A DNA stretch of 64,000 nt from the NCBI GenBank assembly GCA_963666995.1, contig OY762941.1, positions 3,968,001 to 4,032,000 on the forward strand, read 5' to 3'. The position numbers and the translations under genes are program-made. Position 1 is the first letter of the stretch. Each line of letters begins with the position of its first letter. This document shows, piece after piece, positions 1 through 8,675 of the stretch. This stretch comes from Syntrophobacter sp963666995 (lineage in GTDB: Bacteria; Desulfobacterota; Syntrophobacteria; Syntrophobacterales; Syntrophobacteraceae). The notes beneath the pieces are model-generated. The model saw nothing but the letters and a program-made list of their open reading frames with translations. It had not been told where the DNA came from and searched no databases.

Positions 1-821
1 TGCCGAGCGACCTGGAACGGCTATACGTTCGAAATAACGCGGGAACGATGACGCCGTTCACTTCATTCGCCTCCGGGCGCTGGACCTACGGGTCTCCGCG
101 GCTGGAACGCTTCAACGCCTTCCCGTCTCTGAACATCTGGGGCGAAGCGCCGCCGGGGAGGAGTTCGGGAGAGGCGATGCAGGCCATGGAAGAGATCACC
201 TCGAAGTTGCCCAGGGGCGTCGGTTTTGACTGGACCGGGGTCTCCTACCAGGAACGGATGGCGAAGTCCCAGGCCCCGGCGCTCTACGCCTTTTCCATGA
301 TCGTGATTTTTCTCTGCCTGGCTGCGCTTTACGAGAGCTGGACCGTCCCCATTTCGATCATGCTGGCATTGCCGCTCGGGGTCATCGGCGGAGTTCTGGC
401 CACATCGCTTCGGGGATTTCCCAACGATGTCTACTTTCAGATCGGGCTCCTCACCGTTTTGGGGCTTACAACCAAGAACGCCATTCTGATCGTTCAGTTC
501 GCCATGGGCAAACTGCAGGGGGGAATGGGGCTCGTCGAGGCCACGCTGGAAGGGGCGAAATTGAGGTTTCGTCCGATCATCATGACCTCGATGGCCTTCG
601 GCTTCGGCGTCCTTCCCCTGGTAATAGCCACCGGGGCCGGCGCCGGAGCGCAGACGGCCATCGGGACCGGCGTACTGGGCGGCATGATTGCCGCCACTTT
701 CCTGGCCACTCTGTTTATTCCCCTGTTCTACGTGGTGGTGGTTCGGCTTTTCGGAAGAAAGAAAGGCGCCCGGACGGAAGTGCCCGGGTCGGACGCCGCA
801 AGCCCTTCGGAGGGGCACTGA
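1..821 (+). CDS. RND efflux pump inner-membrane subunit (AcrB/MexB-like), 3' end
   Basis: C-terminal part of a proton-driven hydrophobe/amphiphile efflux transporter of the inner membrane. The frame is open from base 3, so the gene begins before the window. Visible parts are the porter-domain stretch LYVRNNAGTM followed by SGRWTYGSPRLERF, then PGRSSGEAMQAME, both typical of HAE1 RND pumps. The hydrophobic helices of the second membrane half follow, including the TKNAILIVQFA helix and the final helix near the C terminus. The protein ends in a short basic tail. The periplasmic adaptor and other partners would lie upstream, outside the window. Family assignment is strong; the substrate cannot be told. 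Confidence 0.93.
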   Translation, partial: PSDLERLYVRNNAGTMTPFTSFASGRWTYGSPRLERFNAFPSLNIWGEAPPGRSSGEAMQAMEEITSKLPRGVGFDWTGVSYQERMAKSQAPALYAFSMIVIFLCLAALYESWTVPISIMLALPLGVIGGVLATSLRGFPNDVYFQIGLLTVLGLTTKNAILIVQFAMGKLQGGMGLVEATLEGAKLRFRPIIMTSMAFGFGVLPLVIATGAGAGAQTAIGTGVLGGMIAATFLATLFIPLFYVVVVRLFGRKKGARTEVPGSDAASPSEGH

Positions 822-887
822 CAACAGCTTGCGTTCAAGAAAGTAACAAAGGGTGTTTCTCAGGAGCGTGGGGAACTGCGTCCCGGC

Positions 888-1168
888 CTGTTGCCCAAAG
901 GAAAAGCCGAGGCCGGACGAAATCACGATTCGTCATTCCGGCGAACACTCATGGCCTTTCGGCCACAACGAACAATGAAAAAATCTCTGCCTAAATCGAG
1001 ACAGGGTATACGTTAGACGGCAATTCCTTTTTTCATATAAAGGCCGGAATCCAGGCTCATTGAAATCATTGGATAATTCCAAGTAACGGCACTGGACCCC
1101 GGCTTTCGCCGGGGTGACATTTCTCGACAAATGGCTCATTTTTCACCTGGATTCTGTTTGGGCAACAG
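888..1168 (+). mobile_element. MITE-like repeat element, copy 1
   Basis: A 281 bp element bounded by perfect 12 bp terminal inverted repeats, CTGTTGCCCAAA at 888-899 and TTTGGGCAACAG at 1157-1168. Inside are smaller palindromic blocks: CATTCCGG pairing with CCGGAATCC, and CCCCGGCTTTCGCCGGGG. Two further copies occur in this window in the same orientation, plus a fragment at 33834. No target-site duplication is obvious. A short minus-strand reading frame inside (933-1139) is part of the repeat and is not a credible gene. It lies 66 bp behind the RND gene. Confidence 0.8.
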
Positions 1169-1346
1169 CCCCGTCCCCCACACCCCTACGCCGTTGCGCG
1201 GCTGTGTATGGCGCTGCGGCGGCGCCCCGCAAAATGCGGGGCAGTCGCCGCGAGCGCCGAACGCTCGGCCTCACGCCCCGATGCTGCCCGGCTGATCCGT
1301 TGGCCCGGGTATGCAAGGGACTGGATGGAAACGCACAAGGAACCGG
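1169..1346. other. GC-rich spacer downstream of htpX with a hairpin
   Basis: No gene is seen here. A perfect 7 bp hairpin (GCCCCGC, loop AAAAT, GCGGGGC) lies at 1224-1242, downstream of htpX. It lacks a T run, so a terminator role is only possible. Confidence 0.4.
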
Positions 1347-2195
1347 TCACATGCTCCGCAGGCGCCGGATCCTTTCCTCTATGGGGGGATGCGTGCTGAA
1401 AAGATTGGCGAGGGTCTGGCCCGTGAGCGGGTTCACGATGAACATATGCGCCGTCGACGGTTTCGCGTCTTCCATCGGAATTTGCCGGGAAGCGGCGGAA
1501 AGCTTCTCCAGTGCGCGCGCAAGCGACCCGGGGCTGTGACAAAGCTTCGCACCCGTTTCATCGGCAAGGTATTCGCGAGACCGGGAAATGGCAAGCTGGA
1601 TCAGAGTGGCCGCGATGGGGGCGAGAATTGCCGTAATCAGCAGTGTAAAGATTCCACCGCCGCGTTCGTCGTCGCCGCCTCCCCGGAAGCCGCCGAACAT
1701 CGCAGCCCATTGGGCCATATTTGCCAGGATCATGACAACGCCGGCCAGGGTGGCCGCGATCGAGCTTACGAGTATGTCCCGATTCATCACATGCCCCAGT
1801 TCATGCGCCAGCACTCCCCGGATCTCCTCGGGGGTGAGCAGGCGCCAGAGCCCCTCGGTAACCGCAACGACCGCGTGTTCGGGGTTCCTGCCGGTTGCGA
1901 ACGCATTAGGTGCGGCCTCGGGAATCATGTAGATCCGCGGCATGGAGAGGCCCGCTGTGGCGGTAAGCTCTCTTACGATCCGGAAGAGTTCCGGAGCGTG
2001 GGTTTCATCAAGGGGTTGTGCCCGGTACATCGCCAGCACGATTTTATCCGAGAACCAGTAGCTGCCCACATTCATGACGACAGCCAGCACAAAGGCGATC
2101 ATCATGCCCTGATTGCCGCCGAATTGCTTTCCTATCCATATGATCAACGCGGTAAGTACGGCCAGCAGAACCGTCGTACGCAACCTGCTTCCCAT
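1347..2195 (-). CDS. htpX: Membrane zinc metalloprotease HtpX (M48 family)
   Basis: Inner-membrane zinc protease that degrades misfolded membrane proteins. The 282-aa length fits HtpX. Two N-terminal hydrophobic segments lie around residues 8-25 and 30-50. The zinc motif HELGH sits in VLAHELGHVMNRD near residue 130. Two further hydrophobic segments follow, and a SREYLADE-type motif supplies the third zinc ligand (EYLADETGA). It lies 151 bp behind hsp20 on the same strand, so the two probably form a protein quality-control unit. The family call is firm. Confidence 0.95.
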   Translation of the reverse strand: MGSRLRTTVLLAVLTALIIWIGKQFGGNQGMMIAFVLAVVMNVGSYWFSDKIVLAMYRAQPLDETHAPELFRIVRELTATAGLSMPRIYMIPEAAPNAFATGRNPEHAVVAVTEGLWRLLTPEEIRGVLAHELGHVMNRDILVSSIAATLAGVVMILANMAQWAAMFGGFRGGGDDERGGGIFTLLITAILAPIAATLIQLAISRSREYLADETGAKLCHSPGSLARALEKLSAASRQIPMEDAKPSTAHMFIVNPLTGQTLANLFSTHPPIEERIRRLRSM

Positions 2196-2346
2196 TCGTA
2201 AAGCCTCCTGAATGAAATCGATTCCAACTCTCGATCCCTTGTGTCAATCCGTGTACAAAGGATTATCCCCTTACCAGGGATTAGTTCCCGCCCTGCATTT
2301 CGCCGGCATCTGGCGTGGCGGGTACCGGCGAGTCCGCCTCGGACCA

Positions 2347-2802
2347 TCATCCCGCCTGCACCGAAACCTTGTGAGCCGTCCCGTTGCGAATGCGGCCCCT
2401 GGAGATTTCGACGAAAAGGACCCCCGCTTTCAGTTCAGCCTTCGCCGACCCGGTTTCACAGTCGGCGGGGAGTACGAACGCCCTGGCAAAACTGCCGCTC
2501 CCGCGCTCGCAAAGAGAGAATCGGGCTGGATCCCCCCCACAGGGGACGGCCTCTCTTCTGCCTCGAATAAACAACTTGCCTTCAGCGACTTCAACCTGCA
2601 GGTCGGGCTCCAACACTCCGGGCAAGTCGGCCAACAGCAGGAAGGAACCTTCCGTCTCCAGAATGTCCACGGACGGTTCCCACGATTTTTCAACGGGATC
2701 CGGTTCCGGATCTTCGGCAGCGCGGGCTTCGAAGCTCTCGGCATACAGTAAATCCATGCGCCGTTTCATTTCTTTAAGTTCGTTCAACACTGCGCTTTTC
2801 AA
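2347..2802 (-). CDS. Small heat shock protein, Hsp20/alpha-crystallin family
   Basis: ATP-independent holdase chaperone of the cytoplasm. The alpha-crystallin domain is recognisable from the WEPSVDILETEG strand through LADLPGV and the GKLFIRGRRE region to the conserved C-terminal AELKAGVLFVEI block (A-x-x-x-x-G-V-L). Start choice: an in-frame GTG at 2811 directly abuts the GGGAGG Shine-Dalgarno, leaving no spacing. The TTG at 2802 sits about 8 bases away and is preferred, giving about 151 aa. htpX follows on the same strand. No CIRCE or sigma-32 box was recognised upstream. Confidence 0.9.
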   Translation of the reverse strand: MKSAVLNELKEMKRRMDLLYAESFEARAAEDPEPDPVEKSWEPSVDILETEGSFLLLADLPGVLEPDLQVEVAEGKLFIRGRREAVPCGGDPARFSLCERGSGSFARAFVLPADCETGSAKAELKAGVLFVEISRGRIRNGTAHKVSVQAG

Positions 2803-3264
2803 AAAAACCACCTCCCGAATCTTCCAGGCTCAACCACCTTTTCTCCTCTGCCGTATACCCTGTGAGCACCGGTACTGATGAAACGGCCTGCCGCGACCTC
2901 AGTTCCCGGGCGATACATGCCGCCGAACACAAAACACAACAATGCCCCGCATGTCATCCGTTCACGACGCGCCGACGCACACTCTATTCTAACGTACCAT
3001 CGTTCTTGAATAAATACCGGAGATAACACCCCGAACCTCCCGACCCTCTTGAAATTAAGGGAGAATCCCGTTGGTGTCAAGAGATGAGCGGTGCGGCAGA
3101 GCCTTGACTGATCGAGCCTGAGACATAACTTGTCCCAGGCTCCGAGGAATAATGGTTGTGGTGAATGTGGGGAACATGTTAGTGTTTTCCGGTTAAAACC
3201 CGTAGCACAATGGCGTGATAAGGCGACGATTATACTTATAATTACAAAAGAGGCGAGAGATCCC
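2803..3264. other. Divergent intergenic region hsp20 / proS
   Basis: 462 bp without a gene, between divergently read hsp20 and proS. A TATACT box at 3231-3236 lies 28 bp before the proS ATG, but I see no convincing -35 at the right distance. In-frame starts upstream of 3265 would only add a non-conserved leader to ProS. Confidence 0.5.
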
Positions 3265-5010
3265 ATGCGTTATTCCAACTACTTTATCCACACATTGTAC
3301 GAAGTTCCGAAGGAAGCTGAAACCCCATCCCATATATTCCTCCTACGGGGGTCGTACATCCACCCGGTCGCCGCGGGCGTCTATTCGCTCTTGCCGCTTG
3401 GCCACCGGGTCGCTGGGAAGATCAAGAACATCATTCGTCAGGAACTCAATGCCATCGGCGGGATGGAGATCACCATGCCGGTGCTCAATCCCGCTGAGCT
3501 GTGGAAAAAATCGCGCCGTTATTACGACATCGGACAGGAACTCTTCCGGATCAGGGACAGGAAAGACAGAGAGTTTGTCCTGGCGATGACTCACGAAGAG
3601 GTGGTGACGGATATCGCCAGACAGTTTCTGCGTTCATACCGCGACTTGCCCGTGATGGTCTATCAGATACAGACCAAGATCCGGGATGAAGCGCGTCCGC
3701 GCGCCGGCCTGTTGAGGGTCAGGGAATTCTTCATGAAAGACGGGTACAGCTTTCACACGGATTTCGAGGACCTGGACGCCTATTATCCGAAGATATTCAA
3801 CGCATACCTGAAGATTTTCACACGGTGCGGGCTCAAGTCGATTCCCATTGAAGCGGATTCCGGAATCATGGGAGGCACCGGTTCCCATGAATTCATGCTC
3901 GAGTCCCCCAACGGGGAAGACCGATTCGTTCTGTGCAGCCACTGCGACTATCGGGCGAATACCGAAAAGGCCGAGGGAATAAAACCCCAGCCGGAAGGAA
4001 TCCCCGACACTGCGCCGCCCATGCGGGCCGTGTCCACTCCGAACGTCAAGACGATCTCGGGCCTCATGGAATTCTTTAGTTCCAGTGAAGATCGGTTCCT
4101 GAAGACCGTCGCGTACGAAGCGGACGGGCAGTTGGTCCTGGCCGTAATACGGGGGGATTTTACAGTTTCCACCACCAAGCTTACGAATTACCTGAAGGCG
4201 ACCAAGTTTGACTTTGCTTCGGAGGACGTTCTTTCTTCGAAGGGCCTTTATCCCGGTTTCCTCTCTCCCGTGGGGCTGAAAGACATCCGGACGATCTTCG
4301 ACACCTCCGTGACGGAACGGATCCCCTTCGTAGCGGGCGGCAACAAACCTGATATTCATCTGGAGAATGTAGTCTCAGGACGCGACTTCCTCGTCAAAGA
4401 GTTAACGGACATTGCCGAAGTTCGTGAAGGTGACCGGTGTGGAAAATGTTCCCGGGGCACCTTGAAAATCTGCCGCGGCATTGAACTGGGGCATACCTTC
4501 AAGCTGGGGACCAAGTACACGGCCCAGGAGAGCATGGATGCCACGTATCTCGATGCCGCCGGGGGGCAGCAGCGGGTGGTCATGGGATGCTACGGAATAG
4601 GAGTGGAACGGCTGATGGCGTCGGCTGTGGAACAGTGGCACGATGAGGGAGGCATGATCTTTCCGATCAACATCGCTCCGTTTCATGTGATCCTCAGCGC
4701 ACTCGGCAATAAACCTGAAGTGGCGCGAATGGCCGAAGAAATCTACGCCCAACTGGCACCCCTGTACGAGGTGCTCTACGATGACAGGGATGATTCTCCG
4801 GGGGTCAAATTGAAAGACGCGGATCTCCTGGGCATCCCCATTCGGGTTGTCGTCAGCCAGAAACTGTGGAAGGAGGGAAAAGTCGAGGTCAAGACCAGAA
4901 GAACCGGCAAAGTGACCATTTGTGCCAGGGATGAACTCCTTCCGCTGCTTGATGAGATCGTGGCCGAACTGCAGCCTTCCCTGGAAGGGCTGCCTTTCAT
5001 GCCGGAATAG
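3265..5010 (+). CDS. proS: Prolyl-tRNA synthetase (bacterial type, with editing domain)
   Basis: Cytoplasmic class II aminoacyl-tRNA synthetase charging tRNA-Pro. The start at 3265 (MRYSNYFIHTLYEVP) matches the usual family N terminus and has GAGGCGAGAG just upstream. The 581 aa length fits. Class II motif 1 is near VLNPAELWKKSRRY, and motif 2 includes VREFFMKDGYSFH. The bacterial INS editing insertion lies around residues 225-395. Motif 3 is in VVMGCYGIGVERLM. The C-terminal anticodon-binding domain begins near IAPFHVILSA. It stands alone, with no operon partner. Confidence 0.97.
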   Translation: MRYSNYFIHTLYEVPKEAETPSHIFLLRGSYIHPVAAGVYSLLPLGHRVAGKIKNIIRQELNAIGGMEITMPVLNPAELWKKSRRYYDIGQELFRIRDRKDREFVLAMTHEEVVTDIARQFLRSYRDLPVMVYQIQTKIRDEARPRAGLLRVREFFMKDGYSFHTDFEDLDAYYPKIFNAYLKIFTRCGLKSIPIEADSGIMGGTGSHEFMLESPNGEDRFVLCSHCDYRANTEKAEGIKPQPEGIPDTAPPMRAVSTPNVKTISGLMEFFSSSEDRFLKTVAYEADGQLVLAVIRGDFTVSTTKLTNYLKATKFDFASEDVLSSKGLYPGFLSPVGLKDIRTIFDTSVTERIPFVAGGNKPDIHLENVVSGRDFLVKELTDIAEVREGDRCGKCSRGTLKICRGIELGHTFKLGTKYTAQESMDATYLDAAGGQQRVVMGCYGIGVERLMASAVEQWHDEGGMIFPINIAPFHVILSALGNKPEVARMAEEIYAQLAPLYEVLYDDRDDSPGVKLKDADLLGIPIRVVVSQKLWKEGKVEVKTRRTGKVTICARDELLPLLDEIVAELQPSLEGLPFMPE

Positions 5011-5244
5011 CTCCTCATAATTCACTTGGTCTTTCGGTTCGGCCTCACTTGGCCGTCCCGGAGCTCAAAAGAAGACCGCACGGCAGAGTGTAACGCATCT
5101 TCGAAACGCCGGTGAGTCCGGGTTTTGGAACGGCGTTACCCGTCGGGGCCGCGAGCGGCCGGAAATTCGGGGACGCCCCCGGTGCCGATGGTGGATCGTG
5201 GATCGTGTTGGTGAGGACTCGGTTGAATCCTCCGAAAGGAGTAA

Positions 5245-5775
5245 GTGGTGGCTTATTTTAGAAAACTGATGGGAATTGCGGTCTGCGCAGGGTTCCTGTT
5301 GATTTCGGGAATGGTGTTCGCGCAGTCGTACGGCGGGAACAGCGAGGGTAAATTCAATGCCCTGGACAGGAACCGTGACGGGCGGATCAGCGAGGACGAA
5401 TTCGTGGCAACTGCCCGGGAACATGCCGAAAAGCTGTTCAATACGATAGACGTCCAGCGTCACGGCTACATCACCAGGGATGATATTCAGGCCGCAAGTA
5501 CCAGAGCAATGGAAAAACGCGGCAGGCAGGCTCCTTCGGGTGGGCCATGGAGGCACTTCGAGGAAAACTTCAACATTATAGATGCCAACCGCGATGGGAG
5601 AATCACACTCGATGAGTGGATCGCGTACGCTACGGCACGGGCTCAAAAGACTTTCAAACGGCTGGATGCCAACGGAGACGGTTACATCTCGAAAGAGGAA
5701 TACGAGGCCGTTCAGGAAAGGGCCATACAGAGGAAGTCGCAGCGCTCTCAGCGCATGGATCCCGCGAACCAGTGA
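5245..5775 (+). CDS. Exported EF-hand calcium-binding protein
   Basis: 176-aa protein with a signal peptide (basic FRK, hydrophobic core, likely cleavage at VFA-QS near residue 26), so probably periplasmic or secreted. Four EF-hand loops are visible: DRNRDGRISEDE, DVQRHGYITRDD, DANRDGRITLDE and DANGDGYISKEE. The second is degenerate (Q and H at calcium-ligand positions). Start is GTG at 5245, or 5248, behind a GGAG at 5239-5242. It is separated from proS by 234 bp and has no obvious functional neighbour. Function beyond calcium binding is unknown. Confidence 0.85.
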   Translation: MVAYFRKLMGIAVCAGFLLISGMVFAQSYGGNSEGKFNALDRNRDGRISEDEFVATAREHAEKLFNTIDVQRHGYITRDDIQAASTRAMEKRGRQAPSGGPWRHFEENFNIIDANRDGRITLDEWIAYATARAQKTFKRLDANGDGYISKEEYEAVQERAIQRKSQRSQRMDPANQ

Positions 5776-5927
5776 GCTTCAGGATTCATCAGCGTCCTGA
5801 AGAAAACCATCCTAACCTTTTCATCTGAAAAGCCCGGTTGCGCCCAGCCGCAACCCTGTTTCCCCTTCTCAAACGGGGCGCGCCGGAGACCTCGTGTCTC
5901 CCCTCCCTTGGAGGGAGGGGTTAGCTC

Positions 5928-6014
5928 GTAGGGTGGGCAAAAGCGAAGCGTTGCCCACCGTATCCAGCGCATGGCCGAAAGATGGTGGGCACGGTGAATC
6001 TGTGCCCACCCTAC
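5928..6014. repeat. Inverted-repeat intergenic element (GTAGGGTGGGCA type)
   Basis: A 12 bp perfect inverted repeat, GTAGGGTGGGCA at 5928-5939 and TGCCCACCCTAC at 6003-6014, encloses a further internal GGGCA/TGCCC pairing. It fills much of the 307 bp gap between the convergent EF-hand gene and tilS. This resembles REP-type intergenic palindromes found in many bacteria. The rest of the gap (5776-5927) holds another short palindrome, CCTCCCTTGGAGGGAGG, and no gene. Confidence 0.7.
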
Positions 6015-6082
6015 ACCGCCAGGGGATTGTCAAGTCTTTGAATGCCGAAGGATTCCAACATATCCACCCACACCCTGCACTA

Positions 6083-7537
6083 CTAAAACGCCCGAACGAC
6101 AATCACCCGCCTCGTCTCCGGCGTCGTCTTCACACGGTCATCGAGGCGGTGGCCCACGACCCAGCATATCTTTTCCCCGTCGCACAACAGGGGAATCCTT
6201 CCGCGTTCGGCTCGCAGCACCTTGGCATCCGTAAAAAAATCCTGCAGTTTCTTGGAGCCTGAGAGGCCGAGGGGGCGGAAGCGATCGCCCGGCTTCCAGG
6301 TCCTGAGCATCATGGGCCAGGAGACCTTGTCCGCATCGAGCCATGCAACGTCGGGCGTTGCGGCTTGAAAGTCGGCGGCCGCCGGGGTCCCGCAGTCCTG
6401 GATGCGAATTTCGATCCCGGCGGGACCTTGCCTATCCGAATTTGCGCTGAAGAGCGGCCAATCATAAATCCCGGGACCGGGAACCGTTTGCTCGAACGGC
6501 GTTGAAGGATTTTCCGGAGGCTCCGCCCCCGGAATGAGCAGCAATCGACCGTTCTCGGTGATCCCTTTCAAACCTCCGGGAAGATGGACGCTTCGGCCCG
6601 CTTCGGTTCTTATTGCGATCCCATCGAGGGCGAGAATGTGAGCGGCCGAAATCCCCATCAGGTCGCCCCTGAGGGTCCGGATCGCGTCGCGCAACAGTCT
6701 TCTTCGCAGCGCGGGATGCAGTCCGGAAAGAACACCAATGTCCATGACGATCCGGCCCGGCGATTGTTCGACGCAAACCGACGGCCGGCTCTCTTCTATC
6801 CGATCGGCCCACCACGAGTCCTCTTCCCGCGCGAGATCGGCATGTCGGGCAAGAGTCCGCGCGACGTCCGGGTGAAAGTATTTCCTGAGCAGGGGGAAGA
6901 CTTCCAGGCGCAAGGCATTCCGTTGAGTGAAGGGTTGCAGGTTGGATGAATCTTCCCGGCAGGTCAGGTTTTGAGCGCCGAGGTAGTCCAGGATTTCTTC
7001 CCTGGTGGCGAAGAGAAGCGGACGTATGATGGATTGGCCGGTTGCCGGAAGCATCCCGCCCAAACCCGATGGACCGGTCCCCCTGAGAAGCCTGAGCAGC
7101 AACTCCTCGGCCTGGTCGCCGGCCGTGTGGCCAAGGGCGAGCCTCTGGGCCGAACAACGGGTGAGAGCGTCCCTGAAAAAGAGATGCCTGCGATCGCGGG
7201 CCGCCATCTCAAGAGACACGTGACGGCCTTCCCGATACCGGTTCACATCTTCTTTCCCGGAAACGAAGGGAAGGTCCCACATTTTGGCAAGCGAGCCGGC
7301 GAAGGCCATGTCGCCGTCCGATTCTTCCCCGCGCAACCCGTGGTTGAAATGAATGACGGTGAGCTGCCCGATTCGCAGCAAAGGCTTCAGGGAAATCAGG
7401 ACATGGAGGAGCGCGGTCGAGTCGGGTCCTCCGGAAACCGCGGCAAGGACGTGGTCTCCGGGCTCGATGAGGCCGTGTTCACGGATAAAGGCGTATGCGC
7501 GTTTTTGCAGCGTATGATTCACACCGGCTCGCTTCAA
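6083..7537 (-). CDS. tilS: tRNA(Ile)-lysidine synthase
   Basis: Converts C34 of tRNA-Ile(CAU) to lysidine, so that the tRNA reads AUA instead of AUG. The PP-loop ATP pyrophosphatase signature SGGPDST is near residue 35, followed by HFNHGLRGEESDGD. The C-terminal TilS domain is indicated by the WKPGDRFRPLGLSGSKKLQDFF stretch, where residues preceding the FF end are characteristic. Length is 484 aa, somewhat longer than in E. coli. The start is uncertain: TTG at 7537 or GTG at 7522, neither with a clear Shine-Dalgarno. Two membrane-protein genes lie just upstream on the same strand. Confidence 0.94.
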   Translation of the reverse strand: MKRAGVNHTLQKRAYAFIREHGLIEPGDHVLAAVSGGPDSTALLHVLISLKPLLRIGQLTVIHFNHGLRGEESDGDMAFAGSLAKMWDLPFVSGKEDVNRYREGRHVSLEMAARDRRHLFFRDALTRCSAQRLALGHTAGDQAEELLLRLLRGTGPSGLGGMLPATGQSIIRPLLFATREEILDYLGAQNLTCREDSSNLQPFTQRNALRLEVFPLLRKYFHPDVARTLARHADLAREEDSWWADRIEESRPSVCVEQSPGRIVMDIGVLSGLHPALRRRLLRDAIRTLRGDLMGISAAHILALDGIAIRTEAGRSVHLPGGLKGITENGRLLLIPGAEPPENPSTPFEQTVPGPGIYDWPLFSANSDRQGPAGIEIRIQDCGTPAAADFQAATPDVAWLDADKVSWPMMLRTWKPGDRFRPLGLSGSKKLQDFFTDAKVLRAERGRIPLLCDGEKICWVVGHRLDDRVKTTPETRRVIVVRAF

Positions 7538-7604
7538 GAGTTTGAAAGGAGGCTGTCCGTAATGGACAAAAGAGCGGATTTCCGACCCTGCGGTGCCGGG
7601 CGGT

Positions 7605-7958
7605 TCAGGTCGTTTCGCAGTCCACGGTCCGAGGCGCGGGTCCGCCTTCCCCGGCGGTTTTTGAGGAAGAATCGGGAGACTGGCCCGACAGCAGCGGAAC
7701 AGTCTGCTTCCACTTCCTGCCGTTTACCAGCAGCTTGCCTTCGCTGTTGAGGACCGTATTGTCGTCGAGGATGATGAGGCCGAAGCGCTGGGCGACATCG
7801 GACCTGTACTGGTATTCCATCGACCGCTTTCTCAACTGGAAATTGAGCACGATCAAAATGAGCGCGAAGATGGAGGCCAGGCCAACGAGAACTGCCGCGG
7901 AAATCAGGAAAATCCTGACCGATTTTTCCCCCACGCTTCCGAGAAAACCCAGGATCAC
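7605..7958 (-). CDS. Small single-pass membrane protein, unknown function
   Basis: 117 aa from a GTG at 7958. One strong transmembrane segment lies at about residues 14-42 (from IFLISAAVLVG to LIVLNFQL), followed by a basic, soluble C-terminal part rich in polar residues. I do not recognise a family. The start lies two bases after the stop of the upstream membrane-protein gene, so the two are translationally coupled. tilS begins 67 bp downstream. The coupling suggests that the two membrane proteins act together; their role is not apparent. Confidence 0.7.
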   Translation of the reverse strand: MILGFLGSVGEKSVRIFLISAAVLVGLASIFALILIVLNFQLRKRSMEYQYRSDVAQRFGLIILDDNTVLNSEGKLLVNGRKWKQTVPLLSGQSPDSSSKTAGEGGPAPRTVDCETT

Positions 7959-7960
7959 GT

Positions 7961-8443
7961 CTATCTTGTAAAAGAATGCGACGGCGACCCAAGGAGGAGC
8001 AGAAGCGCGAGAAAGGGAAGCCGCCGGAGCAGGTTTACCATTCTGTTCAGCTTCTGAATGCGCCCGGCCCCGTCGGCGGTTTCATCGAGAGGTCCGTTTT
8101 CCCCCTGCGGGGCATCGAGTGGCTCGGCTTCAGCGAAATACTTGTTGAAGCCCACAACGACCACGCCCACAAGGAAGGTCACCGCGACAGGGGTCAGGAA
8201 CGCGATCAGAAAGTATGCTTTCCAGGGAAAGGGGACTTCCACGGAACCGAACCGGTCGTGTCCACCGTCTCCAAGCTGATAGAGCCAGCAGACGATGAGG
8301 ATGAGGATCTCGATCCATCCGAGGAGATACAGATACTTCCTGAAGAGTTCCTTGCGTTCGGAATCGTTGAGGAGCGCGGCGATCCCTCGCAGCGGCCTGT
8401 TTGACGTTTCCGTTGAGGTCGTCATTTCAGTCCCGTTCCCCAT
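7961..8443 (-). CDS. Predicted membrane protein, unknown function
   Basis: 160 aa with two clear hydrophobic spans (YLYLLGWIEILILIVCWLYQ around residues 37-56, and FLIAFLTPVAVTFLVGVVVV around 94-113) and a third hydrophobic run near the C terminus. The N terminus is polar. I do not recognise a family. It is the first gene of a compact minus-strand set with the 117-aa membrane protein and tilS. An internal ATG at residue 7 is an alternative start. The gene is divergent from purC. Confidence 0.7.
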   Translation of the reverse strand: MGNGTEMTTSTETSNRPLRGIAALLNDSERKELFRKYLYLLGWIEILILIVCWLYQLGDGGHDRFGSVEVPFPWKAYFLIAFLTPVAVTFLVGVVVVGFNKYFAEAEPLDAPQGENGPLDETADGAGRIQKLNRMVNLLRRLPFLALLLLLGSPSHSFTR

Positions 8444-8454
8444 TTTCTTTTACT

Positions 8455-8482
8455 TTGACATCTGTTCAGAAATACTTGATAT
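8455..8482 (+). promoter_or_regulatory. Possible sigma-70 promoter ahead of purC
   Basis: TTGACA at 8455-8460, 16 bp, then TGATAT at 8477-8482, about 190 bp before the purC ATG. The -35 is perfect and the -10 is weak. Prediction only. Confidence 0.4.
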
Positions 8483-8675
8483 CCAGTGAGAACCAAGATA
8501 ACAAATGCCTCCTTGCCGGTCAACCCGGTTCTGGATCGATAGAAAGGGACCGTAGCGGTTCAATACGGGGTGCGGTTGAGAAGAGGGGAGTGCGGCGTCC
8601 TCCGATTCGTGAGAAAATGAGGACGATGGATTCGGGAAATGATATCAAAAAGAAAAGCAATGGAAGGGAGAAACA

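Noticed and set aside
933..1139. Minus-strand frame inside the repeat element, with similar frames at 10529-10783 and 14603-14797
   Set aside because: The similarity of the three frames follows from the repeated DNA. There is no ribosome site and no family, so it is a repeat-derived artefact.
1311..2201. 296-codon plus-strand frame
   Set aside because: Antisense to htpX, which has an intact HELGH protease sequence.
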